A stretch of 46,813 nt of DNA, from contig NZ_SLZG01000032.1 in NCBI RefSeq assembly GCF_004341625.1, positions 1 through 46,813 of the forward strand, given 5' to 3'. Of this stretch, positions 1-9,363 are shown piece by piece (position 1 is the stretch's first letter; the number at the start of each line of letters is the position of its first letter). Origin of the DNA: Rhizobium sp. BK376 (lineage in GTDB: Bacteria > Pseudomonadota > Alphaproteobacteria > Rhizobiales > Rhizobiaceae). The position numbers and the translations under genes were made by a program. Below the pieces are notes generated by a model that saw only the letters and a program-made list of their open reading frames with translations, had not been told where the DNA came from and made no database searches.

Positions 1-1
1 A

Positions 2-457
2 GTGCTGATGCGTGCCGACCGCTACGCTGTCACACCTGACCTCCCGATGGTCCCCGGCGTCGAGGTCTCAGGCATTGTCGAGGATGTTGGATCGGGCACC
101 GACCAATCGCTGCTGGGCATGCGTGTGGCGGTCCCGCTGTTTGCCACCGGGACCGCCGCTGGAGGCTACGCGGAATTCGTTGCGACGAACGCGGCCTCAG
201 TCGTTCCCCTGCCAGACGAGCCTTCCTTTGAGGACGCAACGGCCTTGATGGTGCAGGGGTTGACGGCGCTTCATCTCACCCGTCGCGCATATCCCGATGG
301 CAAGTCTGTTCTCGTCAATGCTGCAAGCGGCGGCGTTGGCTCCCTGCTGGTACAGCTTGCCAGGCACGCCGGCGCGCGTTCGGTTATCGCCGGCGCGAGC
401 TCGGAGGAGAAACTGGCAATCGCGCGATCTCTCGGGGCCGACGCGTCTAATATGTAA
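2..457 (+). pseudogene. Quinone oxidoreductase / zinc-type alcohol dehydrogenase (MDR family), truncated at both ends
   Basis: The 151 readable residues match the middle of the medium-chain dehydrogenase/reductase family: PGVEVSGIV, then GGYAEFV, then a Rossmann fold with NAASGGVGSLLVQLAR and SLGAD. Family members are about 310-340 residues. Here the frame stops just after the SLGAD strand, so most of the NADPH-binding half is missing and the product cannot be functional. The 5' part lies outside the window. The break near 445-457 coincides with the start of similarity to a LuxR-type regulator on the opposite strand, so two unrelated genes have been joined by deletion or rearrangement. The family reduces quinones or enals with NADPH in the cytoplasm. 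The family call is firm. Confidence 0.75.
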
Positions 458-785
458 GGACAGATCAATGGCGCGTTCAATGTGCGGGGCGAGTTGCTTT
501 AGCCGCTTCAGCGATTCCGTAGCATTGTCGTCCTGACAACGGGAAAGGAAAAGCCCGACACCTCCGATTCCTCCGGGCTCGTGCAAGCCGGCATGCGGCG
601 TGAACAACTGGTTGTGGATGTTCTCCGGTTTGCAAATGTCGCTGTAGAAGGGAGAAGGTTCAACAGCCGCCAGATCAACCATGCTGTTCCCCAGCACGAC
701 GTCACCAGGTCTGACCCTCGCGTAGGCGCGAGCGTAAGGGTTGTGCGCATATTCCTGTAGGTAACGAGTTGAGATCCCGCATTCT
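440..785 (-). pseudogene. LuxR-family regulator, decayed middle segment
   Basis: Read on the minus strand from about 780, one frame gives RYLQEYAHNPYARAYARV, then GDVVLGNSMVDLAAVEPS and PFYSDICKPENI. Further on it gives LKRLKQLAPHIERAIDLS. This order (short sensor helices, an FYxDI segment, then a LAPHIxRA helix) is typical of the region upstream of the helix-turn-helix in a group of LuxR-type regulators. The DNA-binding HTH should follow, but the frame instead enters the antisense of the quinone reductase fragment. There is no credible start codon or N-terminal half. It is therefore a gene fragment and cannot bind DNA. The family call rests on pattern similarity only. Confidence 0.5.
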
Positions 786-1465
786 GCCTGGACTAAGAAA
801 GCTCCCTCGTCCGTTCGGCGCCTGATAGACGATGTTCCCGGCTATTGCGCCGACATAATCGAACTGCCCAGCGAACTGTTGCCTGAATTTCACCGGTTGA
901 AGCGGCATTTCATAGGCCAGCACACGCTCTCCGGCATCACCTGTTCAGGTGATTGTAAAGAAGGCCGTGATTTTGTTGCCTTCAGGGGACGTATGATGAA
1001 GACGATGGCGTCAACGTCGAGCCTTCGCGTGCTGCACGTCTGATCGCGGACATCGCCGACCGCCGTTTCGATCTGCTTGCCGGCCGCCTGTCGCGGGGCG
1101 TTGATGACCGGATGCGCTCGAAAAAGACATGGAAAGCTTGGTAGCGGCGGACGGAACGGCACTTCGTTTCACCGCGATCGAGCAACATAAGCTCCAATAC
1201 CGCGTCGCCGAAGCTTGCCAGCTCTCGAACCGAAAGTCCGCTCTTACAAATAGTCGTTCTCGGACAGTGTTAGCACGATGCCGTCATCGGCCTTGTTTTA
1301 AGACAGCAAAAAGGATCAATCCGCGGCTACGCAACCGCACCAACAAGATCCGGAAGTGAGTCCGAGGCTGTTGGCCGTTAAATTCCTGCGTGAGAGCAGC
1401 ATTTTCCTTTCCTGATTTAGTTTTTCATAATCAGTGCCGGCGATAATCGTTGGCAGGGGAACGAT
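786..1465. other. Debris without a recognisable gene
   Basis: I find no ORF here with family motifs. One plus-strand stretch after about 1010 (frame through AARLIADIADRRFDLLAGRL) has protein-like composition but no start, and a stop follows within 40 codons. I do not recognise it. The last 30 bases carry the ribosome binding site AGGGGA for the gene at 1466. Confidence 0.4.
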
Positions 1466-3217
1466 ATGCGCAGCAAACTCGCGTGGACAAATAACGAGCT
1501 TGAGGACCTTTTACGGCAGCTGGACGTGGCGCTGGAGGCGTCAGGGATTGGTATCTGGCAGCATAACCTGCGGTTAAACCAGACTCGTTGGGACGAACAG
1601 CTGCAACGATTGTACGGCGTCAAAAAGGGCGAACTCGATGTTGTCTGGCTCGACAGTGTTCATCCCGAGGATTGCCCGCTGGCGAGGGCGATCTTCGAAG
1701 ATGCAATCGCCAATAAGAGTGATTACGCCTCTCAGTTTCGCATCATCAGACCCAATGGTGAGATACGACACGTCCGTTCTCGGGCCAAGTACTTTGTCGA
1801 CGGCAAAGGTGAGGAATGCTTTATCGGCGCGGAATGGGACATCACGGAGGATGTGCTACGCAACGAACAATTGGCCTATGAGCGCGAGGCTGCGGAGAAG
1901 AGCAGAGCCGAAGCCAAATTCGCCGCCGAGCACGATTATCTCACGGGCTTGACCAACCGTCGCGCCTTTGACGAAACATTCACGAGACTCGCCACAGGTG
2001 CCTTCGATACTGCGGCTCTTTGTCATATCGATATCGACCGCTTCAAGGAGATTAACGATCGGTTCGGCCACGCAAGAGGTGATGCTGTCCTCCGGCACGT
2101 TGGTTCGATATTGGCCAGCGTTGTAGCCGGGGATGAGATTGCCGCTCGTCTGGGAGGCGATGAATTTGCTATCCTTTCGCCGCAAGGCGATGTCCAACGG
2201 GCCGGAACTTTGCTTGAGTTGGTTCGGCAGCGACTTTCTAGGCCAATTGATCTGGGTGATGGACAGCCCATCAAAGTTGAATTCTCGGCAGGAATTGCCC
2301 ACGCTCAGGGTCCTGAGATCGCCACACTGCTGGCATCGTCGGACATAGCGCTTTACGCCGCAAAGAACGATGGCCGCAATCGTGATGAGATATTCTCCCC
2401 GTCCCTGGCAGAAAAGCTCAGCGAGGAAAAACAGCTGCTTCAGGACCTGCGCAATGCCGCGGACCTCGGTGAAATCGTGCCCTATTATCAGGTGCAAGTC
2501 GAGGCGCGCACTTTCTCAATTTGTGGATTGGAGGCATTGGCGCGTTGGGACAGCCGTAACGGCGTGATAACGCCTGCCGCCTTTCTTCCCGTAGCAGTCG
2601 CGAATGGGTTGATGGTATCTATTGATGACGCCATCCTCCATCGTGTTCTGTTTGACATCAAGCGATGGGAACTCTCTGGGCTCAAAGTGCCCCGCGTATC
2701 CGTCAACCTGTCGGCGGCCCGTTTGGCGGATCCAGGGCTTCCCGACAGACTGCGGTCCGTTGCTATACCGCCAGGTCAGATAAGCTTTGAACTCATCGAG
2801 ACGATTTTCCTCGACACGCTAAGCACTCAGGTCAAGGAGAATATCGCGCTTATTCGTCAGCTCGGCGTTGAAATCGAAATAGATGATCTCGGTTCGGGAC
2901 ATGCTTCGTTGATTGGTTTGGTCGAACTGCGACCCGACCGAGTTAAGATCGATCGCCACCTCGTCAATCCGGTGCTTGGGAGTAAAACCCAACGGCGGCT
3001 GATCAGTTCACTTATCGATATCGCCAGAGCGCTGGATATAACTGTCGTAGCAGAGGGCGTTGAAACGATGGAGCATGCCTCAATATTGGCGGAGCTGGGC
3101 GCCGATGTTCTTCAGGGCTATGCGTTTGGGCGACCCGAAGCGGCAGCGCTAACAGCGCCGCGCCTTTCTCGTCAACATTCCCAGCGTGCTCCTCCTAGAG
3201 CATTTACCAATCGTTAA
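1466..3217 (+). CDS. PAS-GGDEF-EAL cyclic-di-GMP turnover protein
   Basis: The protein has 583 residues. Domains in order are a PAS fold (about 20-135, with the RIIRPNGEIRHV signature), a short coiled linker rich in Glu/Ala (135-155), a GGDEF domain (about 155-315, intact GGDEF at 230-234) and an EAL domain (about 330-570). The EAL motif is at 356-358, followed by VSVNLSA, the metal-site-like ELIETIFLD, DDLGSGHASL, KIDR and VAEGVE. Both catalytic signatures look intact, so it could make and/or degrade c-di-GMP. There is no membrane segment or signal peptide; sensing is presumably cytoplasmic through PAS. The start is supported by AGGGGA a few bases upstream. The gene stands alone, is followed by a strong terminator, and has a degenerate partial copy at 30559-30760. 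Confidence 0.92.
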   Translation: MRSKLAWTNNELEDLLRQLDVALEASGIGIWQHNLRLNQTRWDEQLQRLYGVKKGELDVVWLDSVHPEDCPLARAIFEDAIANKSDYASQFRIIRPNGEIRHVRSRAKYFVDGKGEECFIGAEWDITEDVLRNEQLAYEREAAEKSRAEAKFAAEHDYLTGLTNRRAFDETFTRLATGAFDTAALCHIDIDRFKEINDRFGHARGDAVLRHVGSILASVVAGDEIAARLGGDEFAILSPQGDVQRAGTLLELVRQRLSRPIDLGDGQPIKVEFSAGIAHAQGPEIATLLASSDIALYAAKNDGRNRDEIFSPSLAEKLSEEKQLLQDLRNAADLGEIVPYYQVQVEARTFSICGLEALARWDSRNGVITPAAFLPVAVANGLMVSIDDAILHRVLFDIKRWELSGLKVPRVSVNLSAARLADPGLPDRLRSVAIPPGQISFELIETIFLDTLSTQVKENIALIRQLGVEIEIDDLGSGHASLIGLVELRPDRVKIDRHLVNPVLGSKTQRRLISSLIDIARALDITVVAEGVETMEHASILAELGADVLQGYAFGRPEAAALTAPRLSRQHSQRAPPRAFTNR

Positions 3218-3283
3218 CCATCGGAGCTTAATTTCAAGGATAGCCGCAGCATTCTCCTCCCGTGCTGTGTCGCACAGACCATT

Positions 3284-3313
3284 GGCCCGAGCCGCTTATG
3301 CTCGGGCCTTTTT
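3284..3313 (+). terminator. Rho-independent terminator of the GGDEF-EAL gene
   Basis: A perfect 8-bp stem GGCCCGAG/CTCGGGCC with a 9-nt loop is followed directly by TTTTT. It lies 66 bp after the stop of the upstream gene. Confidence 0.9.
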
Positions 3314-3468
3314 GATTATGGGGCCGGCAGCGATTTGCTACGATCGCGGGGATCGTCCGTTTCCGTGCTGGCAATCCGGGTTGCCCCATGTTCCGCTAGA
3401 CGGTAGTCCGTCGATAGACGGCAAACTCATCAACGTCGTCGCCAAAACGTTAGTGCCGGTGGTCAGCA

Positions 3469-3957
3469 CTATCCCCCGACCCCTAGTCTATCAAAATGTC
3501 CATTGATGTAGACGAGTGGCGCGATATCGTCACGCCAGAGCCGAATATCCAAGACCTCCCCAATCATAATCGTATGAGAATGGATTACTGCGGTCTGCGT
3601 CAGGCGGCAATCGAAGCTTGCAAGCGATGCTTCGAGAGCTGGGGCCCCGGTGAGTAGCGATGTCCACCGGTCGCTCTCGAAACGGCGAGCGCGATCGGCG
3701 GCTGCAAAGCGATCCGCCAGATCGTCGTCGCCATCGCTCAGCACATTCACGCAGAAGGAACTGGCGTTCAGAATGCGATCATGGGCAGATGCGGATCGAT
3801 TGACGCAAACGAGCAGCGAAGGGCGCGGCTCGGCGCAGACCGAGTTTACGGATGTCGCGACGAGACCGTGCGGGATTTCCTCATCGAGCGTCGTGACGAT
3901 GCAGACGCCGGCCGCGAGCCGCCGCATGCCGAGCTTGAACGTGAAGGCGTCGATCAT
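3469..3957 (-). CDS. Flavin reductase family protein (FMN reductase partner)
   Basis: The 162 residues match the flavin reductase-like split-barrel family (HpaC/RutF/NtaB type). Visible are FKLGMRRLAAGVCIVTT near the N-terminus, then GLVATSVNSVCAEPRPSLLVCVN and SFCVNVLS, and VYINGHFDRL at the end. Such proteins use NAD(P)H to reduce FMN and hand FMNH2 to a two-component monooxygenase. It lies 3 bp downstream of a monooxygenase gene of exactly that class and is the last gene of the seven-gene minus-strand operon. It is therefore the obvious electron supplier for the two LLM monooxygenases of this operon. The length is normal for the family, and it is cytoplasmic. Confidence 0.88.
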   Translation of the reverse strand: MIDAFTFKLGMRRLAAGVCIVTTLDEEIPHGLVATSVNSVCAEPRPSLLVCVNRSASAHDRILNASSFCVNVLSDGDDDLADRFAAADRARRFESDRWTSLLTGAPALEASLASFDCRLTQTAVIHSHTIMIGEVLDIRLWRDDIAPLVYINGHFDRLGVGG

Positions 3958-3960
3958 TGG

Positions 3961-5304
3961 CTAAACGCGCTCCATCGATCGCTGCCGAAAGCGGTTGGCC
4001 GGCCGCGCCAGACCGAGATGCTCGCGAAAGGTCTGGCCTTCGTATTCGGTGCGAAAGGCGCCCCGTTCCTGCAGCTCGGGAACAACATGATCGACGAATT
4101 CCTCAAGGCCGTCTGGGAGGTAATAGGACATGAGGATAAAGCCGTCGGCGGCACGTTCGTCCCGCCAGCGGATCATTTCCGCTGCCACTTCGCCCGGCGT
4201 TCCGAACATCATGAGATGGCCGAGATTAGCCGCCAGATTGCCCATGAGTTCCCGCGTGGTCATACGCCGGCCGCGGCGTTCAAAGACCATGCGCGCTGCC
4301 TTCATCGCAGCGTCGATGTGCGGCAGCTGTGGTATCGGCTCGTCGACGGGGTAGGGCGACAGGTCCAAGCCGCCAAGCAGCTGCTTAATCAGCATCAGGC
4401 CTTCCTCATCGCGCAAGGTCTCGATCGATGCCATGAATTTGTCCCGGGCATCCTTCTCCGACGTCCCGGTCACTACAGTCAGGCCCGGCATCAGAGACAG
4501 CTCGTCATCGCTGCGTCCGAATTTCGGCAGCTTCGCCTTCACATGCTCATAAAAGGCTTTGCCCGCTTCGAATGTCGGCGCCTTGACGTACATGGCGTCC
4601 GAGAGCTCGGCCGCAATATCGTACCCGGCTTCCGATGTGCCCGCCTGAAACATCACCGGTCGCCCCTGAGGGGAGCGAGAAACGTTCAAGGGACCGCGAA
4701 CGTTGAAATTCCTGCCCTCATGATTGAGGCGATGAACCTTTGCGGAATCGAAAAATCGTCCGCTGGCCCGATCGCGGATGATGGCCTCGTCTTCCCAGCT
4801 GTCCCAGAGATCGAGGACGACATCGACGAATTCCCTGGCGCGTTCGTAGCGTTGTTCGCTCGTCTGCTTGGCAGGCAGCCCGAAATTCTGTGCCTCCGCA
4901 TCGAATGCTGAGGTGACGACGTTCCAGCCCATGCGTCCGCCGCTCATATGGTCGATCGAGGCGATCTGCCGGGCGATGCTGAAGGGATGGTTATAGCTAG
5001 TCGAAACGGTGGCGGCGAGCCCGATCCGCTTTGTCGCCATGGCAAGTGCGCCGACGAGGGTGATCGATTCGAAGATCAGGGCCGAGCCCGACCCTTCCAT
5101 GCCCTTCAGTCCGGCCTTGTCATCCTTGATTCCGAAGCTGTCGCCGAGGAATATGGCGTCGAGCTTGCCGCGCTCGGCCGTCTGCGCGAGCTTCACAAAG
5201 AGCGAGATGTCGAGATCCCCCGACGTCTGCGCGCGTCCGTTGCGCCAAGAAAAGGCCGGGGAGCCCAGGATCGGTGCCAGCACGAGAGGTCGGCGGGAAA
5301 GCAT
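3961..5304 (-). CDS. LLM-class flavin-dependent monooxygenase, NtaA/SnaA/DszA type
   Basis: The 447-residue product has the bacterial-luciferase TIM-barrel signatures of the NtaA/SnaA/DszA group: AERGKLDAIFLGDS, then GLAATVSTSYNHPFSIARQ, SGGRMGWNVVTS, RYERAREFVDVVLDLWDSW and FNVRGPLNVSRSPQGRPV. These enzymes use FMNH2 and O2 to cleave C-N or C-S bonds of small organic compounds (aminopolycarboxylates, sulfones, pristinamycin precursors). I chose the start at 5304 because the minus strand has AAGGAGAG directly before that ATG; an in-frame ATG at 5385 lacks this and would overlap the upstream stop. It is the sixth gene of the operon, just before the flavin reductase, which is the classical two-component arrangement. 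The exact substrate cannot be read from sequence. Confidence 0.9.
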   Translation of the reverse strand: MLSRRPLVLAPILGSPAFSWRNGRAQTSGDLDISLFVKLAQTAERGKLDAIFLGDSFGIKDDKAGLKGMEGSGSALIFESITLVGALAMATKRIGLAATVSTSYNHPFSIARQIASIDHMSGGRMGWNVVTSAFDAEAQNFGLPAKQTSEQRYERAREFVDVVLDLWDSWEDEAIIRDRASGRFFDSAKVHRLNHEGRNFNVRGPLNVSRSPQGRPVMFQAGTSEAGYDIAAELSDAMYVKAPTFEAGKAFYEHVKAKLPKFGRSDDELSLMPGLTVVTGTSEKDARDKFMASIETLRDEEGLMLIKQLLGGLDLSPYPVDEPIPQLPHIDAAMKAARMVFERRGRRMTTRELMGNLAANLGHLMMFGTPGEVAAEMIRWRDERAADGFILMSYYLPDGLEEFVDHVVPELQERGAFRTEYEGQTFREHLGLARPANRFRQRSMERV

Positions 5305-5381
5305 GTTTCTCTCCTTGATAAGCGTTTTTTTTCTGATTGGAGGTGGCTGCGGGCAGGATCCTCCCGCAGCCTGTGCTGATG

Positions 5382-6443
5382 TCACCGGGCCAGGCTCGCC
5401 CAGACGCGGCCGCGCAGGTCATTGGCTTTTGCCGAGCACTGCGCCATCGGCTTTAGGCGGTCGGACATATTGTCGGGCACGTTGACGGCGGGATCATCCC
5501 GTAATTCCGGCTTCAGGAACGGTCCAGCGCCCCTGATGCTGACATTGTCGCTGGTGTAGTTCGCAGCCTCGGCCGCATTCTTCGGATCCATCATCCAGTT
5601 CAGAAATATCTTGGCATTCTCGACATGGGGTGCTTTTGCGGGAATGACGAAATTGTCATACCAGACGCTGACACCCTCCTTCGGGTAGACGAAGACCAGC
5701 GACGACGCATCCTTCAGCGCGCGATGATAGGAGCCGTTGCCGATCATGGCTGCCGCTACCTCGCCGTTGGCGAGCTGTTCGCGCGCGCCGCCGTTTTCGA
5801 CATAGGTTTTGACGGCAACCTTCTGTTTTTGCAGCACGTCGAGGATCTTCTTGGCGTCTTCCGGATTTTCTGTGCAACGCTCGACACCGAGATAGAGAGC
5901 TGCCGCGTAATAAAGCGCATCCGGCTTGACCATCGAAATCTTGCCGACCATGTCGGGCGCGGGGTCGAAGAGCGACTTCCAGCTGTCGTCCAGCTTGCCG
6001 CCAGGCACCTTGGCACTGTTATAGGCAAAGCTATCCATGCCCCAGGTGTAGGGTATCGAATATTGGCGGCCCGGGTCGCTGTCGATGGAATCGAACGGGG
6101 CTGCGACATTCTTGAAGTTCGGAAGCGTCTTCGCATCGAATTTCAAAAGCGCGCCGGCATCGATCAATCCCTTTAATGTCGTCTGAGAGGGGGCCGCGAC
6201 ATCGTATCCGCCGGCGCCGCCCTCGAGTTTGGCAAGCAGGGCGCCGTTGGAATCGTAGGTATCGATGATGACCTTGATGCCGGTCTCGGCGCTGAAACGC
6301 TTGATGAGATCGGGCGCTGTGTAGTCGGCCCAGTTGAAGAGGTAGAGAACCTTGTCGTCCGCAGCGGCCGCCCCGTGCGCTAAGCTGGCCGTGACAAAGG
6401 CCGTCAGCAAGCAGGCCTTCGAGAGAATAGATTTCAATGTCAT
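5382..6443 (-). CDS. Periplasmic polyamine-type substrate-binding protein (PotD/PotF family)
   Basis: The 353-residue protein starts with a Sec signal peptide (MTLKSILSKACLLTAFVTAS, cleavage near AHGAAAAD). It continues with the family opening VLYLFNWADYTAPDLIKRF and the typical YDVAAPSQ segment. PotD/PotF-like proteins capture spermidine, putrescine or other small amines and deliver them to a PotBC permease. Its ATG overlaps the stop of the permease upstream (ATGA) and is preceded by GGAGG. The protein sits between the permease and a flavin monooxygenase gene, so the cargo is probably the monooxygenase substrate rather than a housekeeping polyamine. Ligand-site residues were not resolved. 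Confidence 0.88.
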   Translation of the reverse strand: MTLKSILSKACLLTAFVTASLAHGAAAADDKVLYLFNWADYTAPDLIKRFSAETGIKVIIDTYDSNGALLAKLEGGAGGYDVAAPSQTTLKGLIDAGALLKFDAKTLPNFKNVAAPFDSIDSDPGRQYSIPYTWGMDSFAYNSAKVPGGKLDDSWKSLFDPAPDMVGKISMVKPDALYYAAALYLGVERCTENPEDAKKILDVLQKQKVAVKTYVENGGAREQLANGEVAAAMIGNGSYHRALKDASSLVFVYPKEGVSVWYDNFVIPAKAPHVENAKIFLNWMMDPKNAAEAANYTSDNVSIRGAGPFLKPELRDDPAVNVPDNMSDRLKPMAQCSAKANDLRGRVWASLAR

Positions 6444-7249
6444 GCAAGTGCCTCCATGCGTTTTTCTTGGGAGCGGTTGAAGAAGTGGGCGATGATGAGG
6501 ATCGCAGTCGGTGCGATGAGCAGCAGCGTCGAGACCGCGTTGATCAAGGGGGTGACGCCGACGCGAACCATGCTGAGGGCGTAGACCGGCAATGTCGTCG
6601 ACCCGGGTCCGGAGACGAAATAAGAGACCACGACGTCGCTGAAGGAGCCGATGAAGGCGAGCAGTGCGCCGGCAGCAATGCCTGGACCGATGAGCGGCAG
6701 CGTGATGCGCCGGAAGGTCAGAGATGGCGACGCGTAGAGATCAGAAGCTGCCTCGAAGAGCGCTGGGTCGAGCCCCTGCAGCCGTGCTCTGATCGGCACA
6801 TAGGCGACCGGTAGGATCAGTACGACATGGGCGATCGATATCGTCGCGAGCCCCGGAGACACACCAGCAGCGACGAACAACACCAACAGGGAAACGCCGA
6901 GCACGATTTCCGGAATGACCAGCGGGACCACGATCGCCCCTTCCACTTCACGTTGACCGCGAAAGCCGCCTTGGCTGAGACCGAGGGCGGCCATGGTGGC
7001 GATGATCGTCGCCAGTACGGTCGAGATAGCACCGACGGTCACAGAATTGCGCAGCACACGCTGGATTTCCTCGTTGGTGAGCAGGGCTCGATACCACCTG
7101 AGGCTCATTCCGTGCTGCAGCCCACCGGCGGCGGAGTCGCCATTGCTGAAGGAAAGTACGACAAGTGTGACAATCGGCAGATAAAGGAAGATGAAGACGG
7201 CGACGGAGACGATGCCGATGCCTCTGAATTGCCAGGGCGTACCGGTCAT
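6440..7249 (-). CDS. ABC transporter permease, PotC-like
   Basis: The 269-residue inner-membrane protein has about six hydrophobic segments. It carries the permease coupling (EAA) region near FEAASDLYASPSLTFRRITLP, which contacts the ATPase. I place the start at the ATG at 7249, where it overlaps the stop of the PotB-like gene (ATGA). The same frame stays open to 7927, but that extension runs antisense-frame through the upstream permease and is not coding. It works with the PotB-like partner to form the membrane channel. The PotD-like gene follows with another 4-bp overlap. Confidence 0.88.
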   Translation of the reverse strand: MTGTPWQFRGIGIVSVAVFIFLYLPIVTLVVLSFSNGDSAAGGLQHGMSLRWYRALLTNEEIQRVLRNSVTVGAISTVLATIIATMAALGLSQGGFRGQREVEGAIVVPLVIPEIVLGVSLLVLFVAAGVSPGLATISIAHVVLILPVAYVPIRARLQGLDPALFEAASDLYASPSLTFRRITLPLIGPGIAAGALLAFIGSFSDVVVSYFVSGPGSTTLPVYALSMVRVGVTPLINAVSTLLLIAPTAILIIAHFFNRSQEKRMEALA

Positions 7250-8130
7250 GACATCGCCCACAGTCTGCGCGCCAGCAGCGAGCGGATTGCAAGGGATCCG
7301 AAGACCATCGCGAGCAACGCAACCGACAGAGCCGCGCCGAAGGGCCAATTGCGCAGCTCGCCGAATTGGTCCTGGATCAGGTTGGCGATCATCGCCGTCT
7401 TGGCGCCGCCCAGCAGTTCCGGCGCGATGAAGGAACCGAGGCTCGGCACGAAGACCAATATGAACCCGCCGATGATGCCCGGCAGCGACAGGGGCAACAA
7501 GATGCGGCGCACCGTAAGCAGGCGGCCGGCGCCGAGATCGAAGGACGCTTCGATATAGCGCCGGTCGAGCTTTTCCAGGCTCACATAGATCGGTAGGATC
7601 ATGTAGGGCAGGTTCGAGTAGACGAGGCCGATCCCGGTTGCAAATGGCGTGTAGAGCAGATTGAGAGAGCCGTCGGTGAGACCAACCCAATGCGCCAGCG
7701 TGTCGAACACGCCGCCCGTGCGCAGCAGGATCATCCAGGAATAGATACGCACGAGCTGGTTGGCCCAAAAGGGAACGGTGATCAGGAGCAGGATGAGATT
7801 GCGCCTGTCTGCGGGCTGCTGCGAGATCCACAAAGCGGTCGGAAAGCCGATGATAAACGTGATGACGGCCGTCATCGCCGCCAAAACGATGGAGCGGCGC
7901 AGGATCGCGAGATAGTCGGTGTTCCAAACGAGCGCATCGGTCAGGAAGTCGCGGTCGAAAACCAGGCTGGTATAGGCCGACGTATCGAAGCTTCCCCAGA
8001 TGACTGCGCCGCTATCCGTGCGGCCGCAAAAGGAAATCACCACGATGATTGCCAAGGGCAGGGCCAGCAGGACGATGAGAAGCAGAATGGCGGGGCTCAC
8101 CAGCGCGAGGCTGCGATTTGTCGCAATCAT
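7246..8130 (-). CDS. ABC transporter permease, PotB-like
   Basis: The 294-residue protein has an N-terminal membrane segment (SPAILLLIVLLALPLAIIVV) and five further hydrophobic stretches. The coupling loop is around YIEASFDLGAGRLLTVRRI. This is the usual PotB/HisMQ fold of spermidine/putrescine-type importers. Start and stop both overlap neighbours by four bases (ATGA), which implies translational coupling with the ATPase upstream and the second permease downstream. Confidence 0.88.
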   Translation of the reverse strand: MIATNRSLALVSPAILLLIVLLALPLAIIVVISFCGRTDSGAVIWGSFDTSAYTSLVFDRDFLTDALVWNTDYLAILRRSIVLAAMTAVITFIIGFPTALWISQQPADRRNLILLLITVPFWANQLVRIYSWMILLRTGGVFDTLAHWVGLTDGSLNLLYTPFATGIGLVYSNLPYMILPIYVSLEKLDRRYIEASFDLGAGRLLTVRRILLPLSLPGIIGGFILVFVPSLGSFIAPELLGGAKTAMIANLIQDQFGELRNWPFGAALSVALLAMVFGSLAIRSLLARRLWAMS

Positions 8131-9194
8131 GACAGCACCCTCACCGAACGCGGGCGAAGAGCTACGCCGACACGCGCGCCTTTACTCGCTGTCTGGGCGC
8201 CCCAGTCGTGGTTCGTCTCGCGGATACGGAAGATAAGGCCACCGTCGAGCTCAACATAATACAATCGATCTGCGCCGAGGTAGGCGACGTCCCGCACAAT
8301 GCCTCTCATGCCCGCATTCCTCGGCTCGGTGATTGCGGCGTGTTCGGGGCGGATAGCGAGCGTGACGATAGCGGCGTCCTGAGCGGATCCCTCGGCATCC
8401 AGCACCACGCCTGACGCCAACCGAAACTTTCCTTGGCTCAGCCGCGTGGCATCCATGAGATTGGTCTCACCGATGAACTCCGCCACGAAACGGTTGGCCG
8501 GTGTCTCATAGATCTGCTGGGGCGTACCGATCTGGAGGATTTGACCGTTGGACATAACGGCGATCCTGTCGGACATCGCCAGAGCTTCGTGCTGGTCGTG
8601 CGTCACGAAGATGAAGGTGATGCCGAGCTCGGACTGGATGCGCTTCAATTCCAGCTGCATTTCCGTGCGCAGCTTGAGGTCGAGCGCGGAGAGTGGCTCG
8701 TCCAGGAGCAGCAGCTTGGGTTGATTGGCAAGCGCGCGGGCAAGCGCGACGCGTTGCTGCTGGCCGCCCGAAAGCTGCCGGGGTCGGCGGTTGCCCATGC
8801 CGTCCAGCCGCACAAGCGAAAGCATCTGCGCGACCTTGGCCGCGATCTCAGTCCGCGGTCGGCGGCGGGCCTCCAATCCGAATGCAATGTTCTGTGCCAC
8901 CGTCATATGCGGAAAGATCGCATAGCTCTGGAAGACTGTGTTTACCGGACGATTGAATGGCGGCATTGCGTCGACGCGAACGCCCGCCACATCTATCGTA
9001 CCGGAATCCTGCACTTCAAGGCCGGCGATAAGACGAAGCAATGTCGTCTTCCCACAGCCGCTGGGACCCAGCAGTGTAAAGAACTCGTTTTCGCGGATCG
9101 ACAGCGACACATTTTTCAGCACCGGCGCGGCAGCGCCGGTGAAGCTTTTGACGAGGGAGCAACAGTCAAGACCGTTGGCAGTTCTTTCCATGCC
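8127..9194 (-). CDS. ABC transporter ATPase, PotA-like
   Basis: With the start at 9194 the product has 355 residues, the usual PotA/MalK-type length. It shows Walker A GPSGCGKTT, signature LSGGQQQR, Walker B LLLLDEPLSALD and the switch histidine in FVTHDQ. A C-terminal TOBE-like regulatory domain follows, beginning near LAIRPEH. Minus-strand GGAG lies six bases before this ATG. Further in-frame ATGs at 9257 and 9410 would add a low-complexity tail that the family lacks and, for 9410, would overlap the upstream gene. It powers the PotBCD-like importer from the cytoplasmic face. Confidence 0.9.
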   Translation of the reverse strand, partial: GMERTANGLDCCSLVKSFTGAAAPVLKNVSLSIRENEFFTLLGPSGCGKTTLLRLIAGLEVQDSGTIDVAGVRVDAMPPFNRPVNTVFQSYAIFPHMTVAQNIAFGLEARRRPRTEIAAKVAQMLSLVRLDGMGNRRPRQLSGGQQQRVALARALANQPKLLLLDEPLSALDLKLRTEMQLELKRIQSELGITFIFVTHDQHEALAMSDRIAVMSNGQILQIGTPQQIYETPANRFVAEFIGETNLMDATRLSQGKFRLASGVVLDAEGSAQDAAIVTLAIRPEHAAITEPRNAGMRGIVRDVAYLGADRLYYVELDGGLIFRIRETNHDWGAQTASKGARVGVALRPRSVRVLS

Positions 9195-9363
9195 GGTCTC
9201 CGTCCCTCCAAGCGGTGTGACGGCGGAAAATGAGGCGATTGCTATGCCTGAATTCATCGCTTGGCCTCTGCTGCGAGCTCGTCCTGTAGGGCAGTCATTG
9301 TGACGGCGGCAGGGCGCTCCGCCCGAAACGGCCGCAATGGACTGGGAGACTGTGGATTCGCGG

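Noticed and set aside
1129..1359. 76-codon plus-strand frame
   Set aside because: No start signal, no recognisable motif, and composition not different from surrounding debris.
3781..4911. A 376-codon plus-strand frame opposite the monooxygenase
   Set aside because: Antisense shadow of a confident gene in high-GC DNA; no motifs, no ribosome binding site.
6440..7927. A 495-codon frame starting at 7927
   Set aside because: Only the part from the ATG at 7249 has permease similarity. The upstream part is an arginine- and proline-rich shadow of the PotB-like gene.
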